DNA from: Pollutibacter soli
GTDB lineage: Bacteria; Bacteroidota; Bacteroidia; Chitinophagales; Chitinophagaceae
Direction of reading: 5' to 3'
Length of the DNA: 64,000 bases
Assembly (NCBI GenBank): GCA_029269725.1
Contig: JARJHS010000001.1
Location: 806,001-870,000 of the forward strand
A program made the translations under genes and the position numbers. Below are positions 54,673 through 61,456 of this stretch, piece by piece. Below the pieces are notes generated by a model. The model was not told the origin of the DNA. It saw nothing but the letters and a program-made list of their open reading frames with translations, and did no database searches. The stretch's first letter is position 1. The number at the start of each line of letters is the position of its first letter.

Positions 54673-55389
54673 ATGAATATTGCGTTGATCGGCTATGGGA
54701 AAATGGGCAAAACCATTGAATCGGTTGCGATTTCCAGGGGGCATAGAATATCTCACAAAATTGATCTTGATAATCCTGAAGCCTGGGACAATCTCTCTCC
54801 GGAAAACACCGACGTGGCAATAGAATTCACCGGGCCACACAGCGCTTTTGAGAACGTGAAAAAATGCATCGAAAAATCGGTGCCGCTCGTTTGTGGTTCG
54901 ACAGGCTGGCTTGATAAGTTTGATGAAATTGTCAATCTCACAAAAAAGCTCGATGGAAGCTTTTTATATGCAAGTAATTTCAGTGTTGGCGTTAATATAT
55001 TTTTTGAATTGAATAAGAAGCTTGCGCAACTGATGGCTTCTCATCCGGAGTATGATGTTTCATTAAAAGAAGTACATCATACGCAGAAAAAAGATGCCCC
55101 CAGCGGAACGGCCATTACCCTGGCTGAAGAAGTTTTGGCGAATATCAGAAGCAAAAAATACTGGGTTAATCGCGATACTGAAAATCCGGATGAGCTATCA
55201 GTCACGAGCGAACGAATTGATCCTGCCCCGGGCACTCATCATATCCGGTACCACTCGGCGATTGATGATATCGAGATCATACACACTGCTCACAGTCGCA
55301 ACGGATTTGCTCTCGGTGCTGTGCTGGCCGCTGAGTTTCTGCCTGGGAAAAAAGGAGTTTTTGGGATGAAGGAAGTATTAGGAATCTGA
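54673..55389 (+). CDS. dapB: 4-hydroxy-tetrahydrodipicolinate reductase
   Basis: This 238-residue enzyme of lysine and diaminopimelate synthesis reduces dihydrodipicolinate precursors with NAD(P)H. It has the dinucleotide loop IGYGKMGKTIE, FTGPHSAFENV, CGSTGW, ASNFSVGVN and the catalytic EVHHTQKKDAPSGTAITLAE, with the His-His-Lys substrate site. Length is slightly below E. coli DapB (273) but normal for Bacteroidota. It is 50 bp after the DUF5683 gene. The TGA stop is followed directly by a heptamer tract. Confidence 0.95.
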   Translation: MNIALIGYGKMGKTIESVAISRGHRISHKIDLDNPEAWDNLSPENTDVAIEFTGPHSAFENVKKCIEKSVPLVCGSTGWLDKFDEIVNLTKKLDGSFLYASNFSVGVNIFFELNKKLAQLMASHPEYDVSLKEVHHTQKKDAPSGTAITLAEEVLANIRSKKYWVNRDTENPDELSVTSERIDPAPGTHHIRYHSAIDDIEIIHTAHSRNGFALGAVLAAEFLPGKKGVFGMKEVLGI

Positions 55390-55436
55390 CGTTAAACGTA
55401 TAACGTTGAACGTATAACGTTGAACGTTTAACATAA
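55388..55436. repeat. AACGTTN heptamer tract, seven units, after dapB
   Basis: Seven units in exact phase: GACGTTA, AACGTAT, AACGTTG, AACGTAT, AACGTTG, AACGTTT, AACATAA. Units two to five repeat as a 14-bp super-unit (AACGTATAACGTTG), which also occurs in the tract after bioB. It begins at the dapB stop codon. Confidence 0.82.
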
Positions 55437-55475
55437 AAAACGTAATTTGTCCGATAATAACATAGGGAAAACTTC

Positions 55476-55886
55476 ATGCTGAATAAAAAGACCCAATACG
55501 CATTTAAAGCGCTGATGTATATCGCGGAACATCAGAATGACGGGCCTATTCTTATCTCCGAGATTGCGAAAAAGAAAAATATTCCACTCAAATTCCTGGA
55601 GAATATCCTTCTTGAACTAAAGAATGATGGTATTCTCGACAGCAAAAAAGGGAAAGGCGGCGGATATTTTCTGAAACTTCCCCCATCAAAAATTCCACTC
55701 GCACGCATCATACGCAAAATCGACGGACCGATTGCGATGCTTCCCTGTGTGAGCCTTTACTTCTACGAACGCTGCAAAAACTGCGATGAGAAAAATTGCG
55801 GTCTTCACGATACAATGCTTCTCGTACGTGATGCTGAACTGAAGATACTGGAGAAGAAGACGGTGGCTGATCTGGCGAAAAAGTAA
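55476..55886 (+). CDS. Rrf2-family transcriptional regulator
   Basis: This 136-residue winged-helix protein begins MLNKKTQYAFKALMYIAEH. The HTH region is PILISEIAKKKNIPLKFLE and a wing KKGKGGGYFL follows. Four cysteines lie at 91, 100, 103 and 108; IscR uses three (92, 98, 104) for a [2Fe-2S] cluster, so cluster sensing is plausible. It may regulate sulfur or iron genes, or a redox response. It lies between heptamer tracts, and stands alone between dapB and the sensor kinase gene. Confidence 0.9.
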   Translation: MLNKKTQYAFKALMYIAEHQNDGPILISEIAKKKNIPLKFLENILLELKNDGILDSKKGKGGGYFLKLPPSKIPLARIIRKIDGPIAMLPCVSLYFYERCKNCDEKNCGLHDTMLLVRDAELKILEKKTVADLAKK

Positions 55887-55888
55887 TT

Positions 55889-55930
55889 CACGTAGAACGT
55901 TTCACGTTCTACGTTTAACGTTCAACGCAT
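55889..55930. repeat. AACGTTN heptamer tract with strong 11-bp hairpin
   Basis: Six units: CACGTAG, AACGTTT, CACGTTC, TACGTTT, AACGTTC, AACGCAT. ACGTAGAACGT (55890-55900) and ACGTTCTACGT (55904-55914) form a perfect 11-bp stem with a 3-nt loop directly after the Rrf2 stop (55884-55886). Confidence 0.82.
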
Positions 55931-56013
55931 TATTCCTCTCGGATATCTCCCCATTCGTCGCAACATTTCCGTTCATCACGCCAATCAACCGGAAATCCTG
56001 CTAAATTTAGCGG

Positions 56014-57051
56014 ATGGAATCTCCATGGTATAGTAAAAAATGGTTTACAGTACTCCTTCACGTTGTCGTGTGGGTTTTTATTTTCTCACTTCCGTTTTTA
56101 TTACGAGGTCCAAATCCAAAAGAAGCAGCAAACAGGTTTGCTGATCCTGGCTATATGACTTCCTATGTAGTAAGATTTCTGTCATGGATTTTTATATTTT
56201 ATTTCAATGCGCTCTTTTTAATACCACGATATTTCTACCAGAAAAAATTTGCCGTTTTTACAGCTTGTCATGTAGCGATTTACCTGGCTACGTTGCTGTT
56301 GGGAAAACTGATGCACGACCTGCTTACGCCGAAGGAGTATTTCGCATGGGTTGGCCATTTCATCATCATGGGCCTGGTATATATTTTTTACTTCGCAGTA
56401 AGTACAATGTATCAATTAATACGGGATCGGGAGGAGACTGACAGAAAAAATAAAGAGAAACTAACCGAAAATTTAAAAACAGAATTATCATTACTACGTT
56501 CGCAGGTCAGTCCGCATTTTATGTTCAACGTATTAAATAATATGGTGGCGCTTGCGAGGAAAAAATCAGATCTGCTGGAACCTTCATTGATCAAATTATC
56601 CTCGCTGATGCGTTATATGATATATGAAGCTGATGAAGAAAAAGTTCCACTGGAAAAAGAAGTAGAATACCTGCAGAGTTATATCGATCTGCAGCAGCAA
56701 CGATTTGGGAAAAATGTTCATGTGCAGGTGAATGTTTCACCCTTTGATAAAGCTTATGAGATCGAGCCGATGTTGCTTATCCCGTTTGTGGAAAACGCTT
56801 TTAAACACGGCACTGGTATGATCATGAATGCTATGATTCATATCGATCTGAATGTGGATAAGGGTATACTCTATTTCACAGTAAAGAATAAATTCAATCC
56901 GGAAAGCTCCGAGATAAAAGATAAATCTTCAGGCATTGGGTTGACCAATGTCAAACGCAGACTGAATCTGCTTTACCAAAATCAACATTCGCTGAAAATT
57001 GATACGAAAGACGATTATTTTACTATCTTACTTGAAGTCAAACTGCACTGA
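56014..57051 (+). CDS. LytS-type sensor histidine kinase
   Basis: This 345-residue membrane kinase has four N-terminal helices (about residues 11-30, 50-70, 80-100, 112-135) and a cytoplasmic HisK_5TM-less catalytic half. The phospho-accepting His is H168 in LRSQVSPHFMFNVLNN (PF06580-type). ATP-binding boxes are PFVENAFKHGTG and SGIGLTNVKRRL. It overlaps the response-regulator gene by 1 bp (ATGATG context at 57051), so the pair forms a two-component system. A perfect 12-bp palindrome GCTAAATTTAGC (56000-56011) abuts its start codon. Confidence 0.92.
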   Translation: MESPWYSKKWFTVLLHVVVWVFIFSLPFLLRGPNPKEAANRFADPGYMTSYVVRFLSWIFIFYFNALFLIPRYFYQKKFAVFTACHVAIYLATLLLGKLMHDLLTPKEYFAWVGHFIIMGLVYIFYFAVSTMYQLIRDREETDRKNKEKLTENLKTELSLLRSQVSPHFMFNVLNNMVALARKKSDLLEPSLIKLSSLMRYMIYEADEEKVPLEKEVEYLQSYIDLQQQRFGKNVHVQVNVSPFDKAYEIEPMLLIPFVENAFKHGTGMIMNAMIHIDLNVDKGILYFTVKNKFNPESSEIKDKSSGIGLTNVKRRLNLLYQNQHSLKIDTKDDYFTILLEVKLH

Positions 57052-57761
57052 TGATCCGATGTATAGCAGTAGATGATGAGCCTCTAGCGCTTGAATTGCT
57101 GGAAGATAATATCAGCAAAGTCCCTTACCTGGAACTGGTAGCAAGTTGCAATAATGTTATGGAAGCCATGGCTGTGCTGGAAAAAAACACGGTAGATCTT
57201 ATTTTTCTCGATATACAGATGCCAGGCATTACGGGCCTTCAATGGATCAGTTCCATGCGCGAAAAGCCAATGATCATTATGATTACGGCATATGAAAAAT
57301 TTGCGCTTGAAGGTTTTAACCAGGACGTTGTTGACTACCTGGTAAAACCTGTGCCATTGGAAAGATTCATCAAAGCCTGTCAGAAAGCAAAAGAATTACA
57401 TTCGCTGAAAACCGCAGCTGCCGGAAAATCTACTCAAACTTTTGATTTTATTTTTGTTCCTTCTGACTACAGTATGCTGAAAGTAGTGATCGGTGATATC
57501 CGTTGGATCGAAGGATTAAAAGACTATATACGCATCAACTTGTTCAGTTCTTCAAAACCAATTATTACGAGGTTTACCATGAAGAATATCGAAGATTTGC
57601 TTCCCGCCAGGGAATTTCTCCGAATCCATAAATCTTATATCGTTGCCGTCTCCGCTATTACGGCCGTCCGTAAAAGCAGCGTTTTTTTAAATGACCTGGA
57701 ACTTCCTGTTAGTGATAATTACCGGGATGAACTGCAGGCGTTGCTGGGGAACAGACAGTAG
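57051..57761 (+). CDS. LytTR response regulator
   Basis: This 236-residue regulator has an N-terminal receiver domain with acidic pocket DDE at 8-10, phospho-acceptor D54 (FLDIQMPGI) and Lys in LVKPVPLE, followed by a LytTR DNA-binding domain from about residue 135 (VIGDIRWIEGLKDYIRI, FLRIHKSYIVAVSAI). It is the partner of the overlapping histidine kinase. The next gene downstream encodes a TonB-type receptor, a possible target; this is inference. Confidence 0.93.
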   Translation: MIRCIAVDDEPLALELLEDNISKVPYLELVASCNNVMEAMAVLEKNTVDLIFLDIQMPGITGLQWISSMREKPMIIMITAYEKFALEGFNQDVVDYLVKPVPLERFIKACQKAKELHSLKTAAAGKSTQTFDFIFVPSDYSMLKVVIGDIRWIEGLKDYIRINLFSSSKPIITRFTMKNIEDLLPAREFLRIHKSYIVAVSAITAVRKSSVFLNDLELPVSDNYRDELQALLGNRQ

Positions 57762-57793
57762 GCGTTGATAGTTGCAGTTTATTAGTTCACAAA

Positions 57794-57821
57794 AGGCAAC
57801 AGGCAGCGGGCAGCATGCAGC
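57794..57821. repeat. 7-bp tract (core GGCARCN)
   Basis: AGGCAAC, AGGCAGC, GGGCAGC, ATGCAGC are four units in exact 7-bp phase. The motif differs from AACGTTN but the period is the same. It lies 33 bp after the response-regulator stop. Confidence 0.6.
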
Positions 57822-57946
57822 CTATAATTTCACAATGGCAAAATAAATTTCGATGTATCGCTAATTTTAAAGCGGGCAACAGACAAATTCAGGTCAACCA
57901 GATGAATTTCAGGGTTGCGATAAAAAAATTCAAAGAAGGTAACAGT

Positions 57947-57980
57947 CAGTCTCTCTATCAGCGCGACGCCAATATTTTTG
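57947..57980 (+). repeat. 34-bp dispersed repeat, copy 1
   Basis: This 34-bp sequence with conserved core AGCGCGACGCCAAT (57960-57973) matches 63654-63687 at 29 of 34 positions. Both copies lie after gene ends in repeat-rich sequence. Confidence 0.7.
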
Positions 57981-58357
57981 TTCAACACAACTTGAAAATT
58001 TAAACCGTTGATTGTTAACCGCCAATTTTTGAGTTATACGGTAGCAGGCAACAGATAATGTCAAATCAACTGCATTAATTTCGGTGTCTCAGTAATTTCA
58101 GTCTACCTGAAATACCACTTGATATTTTGAATGAATGATTGCGGAGGTCTGCTATCTGTTGCCTTAGCAGGAATAGAGGATCCGGCATACAGGAAAAAGA
58201 TAATACTGCTTAATATTTGCTGCCTTTCGCCTCGGCAATACACTCCATAATCAAGAGCCGGCTCTTCTCGTTGTCTTCTTCCTTTAGCCTCCTGCCTGCT
58301 TCGTCGCAACATTTTCACCTCTGGTCTCAATTGAAAAAAATGGGGTTGCATCCGAAA

Positions 58358-58365
58358 TACTTTTG
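58358..58365 (+). promoter_or_regulatory. Candidate -7 box (TACTTTTG) of the receptor gene
   Basis: TACTTTTG matches TAnnTTTG and ends 19 bp before the ATG at 58385, giving a short leader. A TTG at 58331-58333 is too far (24 bp) for the usual -33 element. Confidence 0.45.
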
Positions 58366-58384
58366 TATCGTTAAATCAACCGAA

Positions 58385-61033
58385 ATGAAAAAAATAATCT
58401 TCTTACTGATCGCAGCCATCACCGGATTAACTGCTAGCGCACAATTCCCCATGGGAGGCGGTGCCGCTAAAGGTGCAGCAGCTCCTCCGAAAATCGGGCA
58501 CGTGTATGGAAAGATCGTGGACAGCAGCGGAAAGGCCATTGGCGAAGCATCGGTGATGCTTATGGGAAACCAATATGATTCAGTTTCAAAGAAAACAAAG
58601 GAAGTACTGATAAAAGGACTCACTACCCGTGGTAATGGAGAGTTCAGTTTTAGCGACCTGCCGATTATGGGGAAACTGAAATTGAAAATTTCAGCTACAG
58701 GATTTCAACCTGTTGACAAGGATGTCGTTTTCCAGATGAAAATGGGTGGCGGTGCGCCTGGCGGTAGTACGCCCGGAGCAAGCGGAAACGCTGGTGGTGG
58801 AATGCCTTCCGGAATGTTGAATGCGTTTGATAAAGATCTCGGTAATATTCAACTTAAGCAGGATGTAAAACAACTCCAGGGAATCGTAATTACTGCAACG
58901 AAACCATTGGTGAAAATGGAGATTGATAAAAAAGTATTCAATGTTGAAAAGAACCTCGTTACAACAGGTGGTACAGCACTTGACGTTATGAAAAATGTAC
59001 CTACTGTGCAGGTGGATATCGACGGCAATGTAAAACTTCGTAATGCAGCACCACAGATTTTTGTTGACGGTCGCCCTTCAACACTTCAGCTCGATCAGAT
59101 ACCTGCGGATGCAATCGAAACTGTAGAAGTAATCACCAACCCTTCTGCAAAATATGATGCATCCGGTGGTAATGCGGGTATATTAAATATTGTGTTGAAG
59201 AAAAACAAAAAATCTGGTTATAACGGTATGGTGATGGCAGGTGTGGACAGACTCGGTGGTATGAATGGTGGCGGTAATTTCAATGTTCGTCAGAATAAGA
59301 TTAATATCTCAGCTACTGCAATGGGTAACCAGATGCGCAACCGCAATACTGGCGAAGTGGAAAGAAATAATCTGACAGGAGATCCATTGACCACAGTTAA
59401 CCAGGATAACCTGAGCAAAACAAAAGGTGGCTTTTTATTTGGACGTCTGGGTATCGATTATTTCGTGACGAACAGAACAACATTCTCTCTGTCAGGAATA
59501 AAAGTACATGGCAAATTCAATCCAAATGATGTGATTGATATGCAGACAGATAGCCTCTATCCTTCCGGAACCATCAGCAGCAATAGTCAGCGCATAACTT
59601 CCGGAAGTCGTGAGTTTAATGCCAATGGTGTTCAGGGAAGTTTCAAACAGTTGTTTCCTAAAGAAGGCCAGGAACTCACAGCTGATTTCAACTTTTTCGG
59701 TGGGAAAAATGAAGGCAACAGTTTGTACACCACCAACTATTATGACAAAACCGGCGGTGTCGACGGTACATCATATCAGAAAGTGTTGAGCGATGGTAAG
59801 AACACCAACTTCACTTTCCAGACGGATTATGTACATCCTTTTAAAGGAACAACAAAACTGGAAGCAGGTTTGCGGGCACAGCTGAGAACTACAAAGAGTA
59901 ATAACGAAACGCTGATCAAACCCATTGGAGCTCCGGATTATGTTGAAGTACCCTCTGCAACTAACAATTATTCCAATAACGATAACGTATATGCAGGTTA
60001 CCTGAGTTTCACCAGTAATTTCAAAAAGCTCGGATACCAGGTAGGTTTACGCGCAGAAAGTTCGTCTTATAAAGGAACCTTGCATAATACTGGTGAAGAA
60101 TTCAAAAACAATTATCCTATAAGCTTATTCCCATCATTATTCCTTACTTACAAACTCGAGAAGAGCCAGGAATTACAGATGAGTGTAACACGCAGGGTTA
60201 ATCGTCCGAATTTCTTTCAGCTGATTCCTTATGTCGATTATACTGACAGTTTGAATATCTCCGTCGGTAACCCCAATCTGAAACCTGAGTTTACATCTTC
60301 CATCGAAGCTTCTTACAGCAAAAAAATGAAGGGTAATCACACGATCATGACTTCAGTTTATTACAAACACACAACTGATCTGATCACACGTTACCTGACA
60401 ACAATGATCAATCCGGTAACTGGTAAGGAAGATATCGTATCAACTTTTATCAATGCGAACTCAAGTTATATGACAGGCGCTGAGTTCACATCAGTAAACC
60501 CGATCAAAAAATGGTGGGATCTGACTACCAATATCAACCTGTATAATTCAAAGATCAATTCTGAGAATGTAAACGAAGCCAGCCAGGATGCCATGTGGAG
60601 CTGGTTTGCGAAAGTGAACACTACTTTTAAAATGAAGAAGGAATTTTCAGTACAGGTCACTGCTGATTATCAATCAAAATCTGTGCTGCCGGTAAACAGC
60701 GGTGGTGGTCAGATGGGCCCTCCCGGTATGGGTGTGGCGCAATCAGCTTCACAGGGTTATATCCGCCCTTACTGGGGTGCTGATATTGCAGTGAAAAAAT
60801 CTTTCTTCAAAGGAAATGCATTGAGTGCAACACTGACAGTATCTGATATTTTCAGAACAAGAACAGTAAGTCAGTATAGCTATAGTCCTTATTTCACACA
60901 GAACTATGCAAGACTTAACAACCCTCAGATGGTAAGACTATCATTGATGTACCGTTTTGGTAAAATGGATATGTCAATTTTCAAAAGGCAGAGCAACAAG
61001 AACCAGACGAATGCGATGGAGGGAATGCAATAA
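58385..61033 (+). CDS. Outer-membrane TonB-dependent-receptor-like protein (OMP_b-brl_3)
   Basis: This 882-residue protein has a signal peptide (MKKIIFLLIAAITGLTASA), a Gly/Ala-rich stretch, and a carboxypeptidase-regulatory-like domain (GKIVDSSGKAIGEASVMLMG). Next is a plug-like domain (NVPTVQVDIDGNVKLRNAAP, IETVEVITNPSAKYDASGG) and a large barrel ending around LSLMYRFGKMDMS. The C-terminal tail (FKRQSNKNQTNAMEGMQ) extends past the last strand. It probably transports or senses an unknown ligand. The longest frame starts at 58217, but the ATG at 58385 gives the signal peptide and follows a promoter box. Confidence 0.9.
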   Translation: MKKIIFLLIAAITGLTASAQFPMGGGAAKGAAAPPKIGHVYGKIVDSSGKAIGEASVMLMGNQYDSVSKKTKEVLIKGLTTRGNGEFSFSDLPIMGKLKLKISATGFQPVDKDVVFQMKMGGGAPGGSTPGASGNAGGGMPSGMLNAFDKDLGNIQLKQDVKQLQGIVITATKPLVKMEIDKKVFNVEKNLVTTGGTALDVMKNVPTVQVDIDGNVKLRNAAPQIFVDGRPSTLQLDQIPADAIETVEVITNPSAKYDASGGNAGILNIVLKKNKKSGYNGMVMAGVDRLGGMNGGGNFNVRQNKINISATAMGNQMRNRNTGEVERNNLTGDPLTTVNQDNLSKTKGGFLFGRLGIDYFVTNRTTFSLSGIKVHGKFNPNDVIDMQTDSLYPSGTISSNSQRITSGSREFNANGVQGSFKQLFPKEGQELTADFNFFGGKNEGNSLYTTNYYDKTGGVDGTSYQKVLSDGKNTNFTFQTDYVHPFKGTTKLEAGLRAQLRTTKSNNETLIKPIGAPDYVEVPSATNNYSNNDNVYAGYLSFTSNFKKLGYQVGLRAESSSYKGTLHNTGEEFKNNYPISLFPSLFLTYKLEKSQELQMSVTRRVNRPNFFQLIPYVDYTDSLNISVGNPNLKPEFTSSIEASYSKKMKGNHTIMTSVYYKHTTDLITRYLTTMINPVTGKEDIVSTFINANSSYMTGAEFTSVNPIKKWWDLTTNINLYNSKINSENVNEASQDAMWSWFAKVNTTFKMKKEFSVQVTADYQSKSVLPVNSGGGQMGPPGMGVAQSASQGYIRPYWGADIAVKKSFFKGNALSATLTVSDIFRTRTVSQYSYSPYFTQNYARLNNPQMVRLSLMYRFGKMDMSIFKRQSNKNQTNAMEGMQ

Positions 61034-61260
61034 AAAAGAAGAATGGCGGACAACGAATTGAAATATGATGATGTTGTATAGACAACGCAAGCGTTGCCAG
61101 AGCGTTAAAAAAATAGAGAACGGAAATAAGCAGCAAACGAACAAAGTATCAGAACAGGATAACAAACAACAGATTTCAGCTCGCCACAAAAGCGTCAATA
61201 AAAGAAAGATTGGAAATTTTGTTTAGAACGGTAAAAGGATAAAGGTACAATCAGCATCTA

Positions 61261-61302
61261 ACGACAGGTAGTGCATAACGCGCTACCTGTCGTGCTTTTT
61301 TT
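61261..61302 (+). terminator. Strong Rho-independent terminator
   Basis: ACGACAGGTAG (61261-61271) pairs with CTACCTGTCGT (61283-61293). Three further inner pairs (one wobble) leave a 5-nt loop, and GCTTTTTTT follows. This is the clearest intrinsic terminator in the window, for plus-strand transcripts. Confidence 0.9.
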
Positions 61303-61405
61303 CAGGGTGGATGTGCAGAAATAAATTTTTATAAACGACTTCTACATACGACAACACAGAAGATGAACCATGGCGAGGTAAAAGGGACCGAGTCATGGTT
61401 TTCAT

Positions 61406-61437
61406 TTTTGCACGAGGCCGATTCTTTTTTACATTTG
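61406..61437 (+). promoter_or_regulatory. Bacteroidota promoter (TTTTG - N19 - TACATTTG)
   Basis: TTTTG at 61406-61410 and TACATTTG at 61430-61437 are spaced by 19 bp, close to the -33/-7 consensus (TTTG ... TAnnTTTG). The start site would be at about 61444, a 13-nt leader before the TTG start at 61457. Confidence 0.55.
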
Positions 61438-61456
61438 TTTTTCAACTCACCGAAAC

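Larger units (their letters stand above)
57762..58384. other. Repeat-rich intergenic region before the receptor gene
   Basis: The 623-base region holds several repeats: a 7-bp tract at 57794, a 34-bp dispersed element at 57947, and a 12-bp inverted pair AGGCAACAGATA (58046-58057) / TATCTGTTGCCT (58153-58164). GGCAACAG-type words recur at 57795 and about 57868. Small ORFs here are composed of repeat sequence and are not credible. The promoter of the receptor gene lies at the right end. Confidence 0.55.
61034..61456. other. Long 3' region and promoter gap between receptor and DUF5916 genes
   Basis: The 423 bases contain a strong terminator at 61261-61302, 228 bp after the receptor stop, and the promoter of the next gene. 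CAACGCAAGCGTTG at about 61083-61096 is a perfect palindrome. Between stop and terminator there is no ORF of note; the transcript would have a long 3' UTR or encode a small RNA. Confidence 0.5.

Noticed and set aside
55899-55912. parS-like half site (GTTTCACGT) near parAB
   Set aside because: Only one half of TGTTTCACGTGAAACA matches well; the rest follows the heptamer pattern, so it is explained by the repeat tract.
56002-56009. TAAATTTA as a promoter for the sensor kinase gene
   Set aside because: The last base of the box does not match, and transcription would start inside the coding sequence; it is part of a palindrome instead.
57815-58003. 62-codon ORF in the gap before the receptor gene
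   Set aside because: It is made of repeat sequence, including the 34-bp element and the 7-bp tract, and has no family resemblance.
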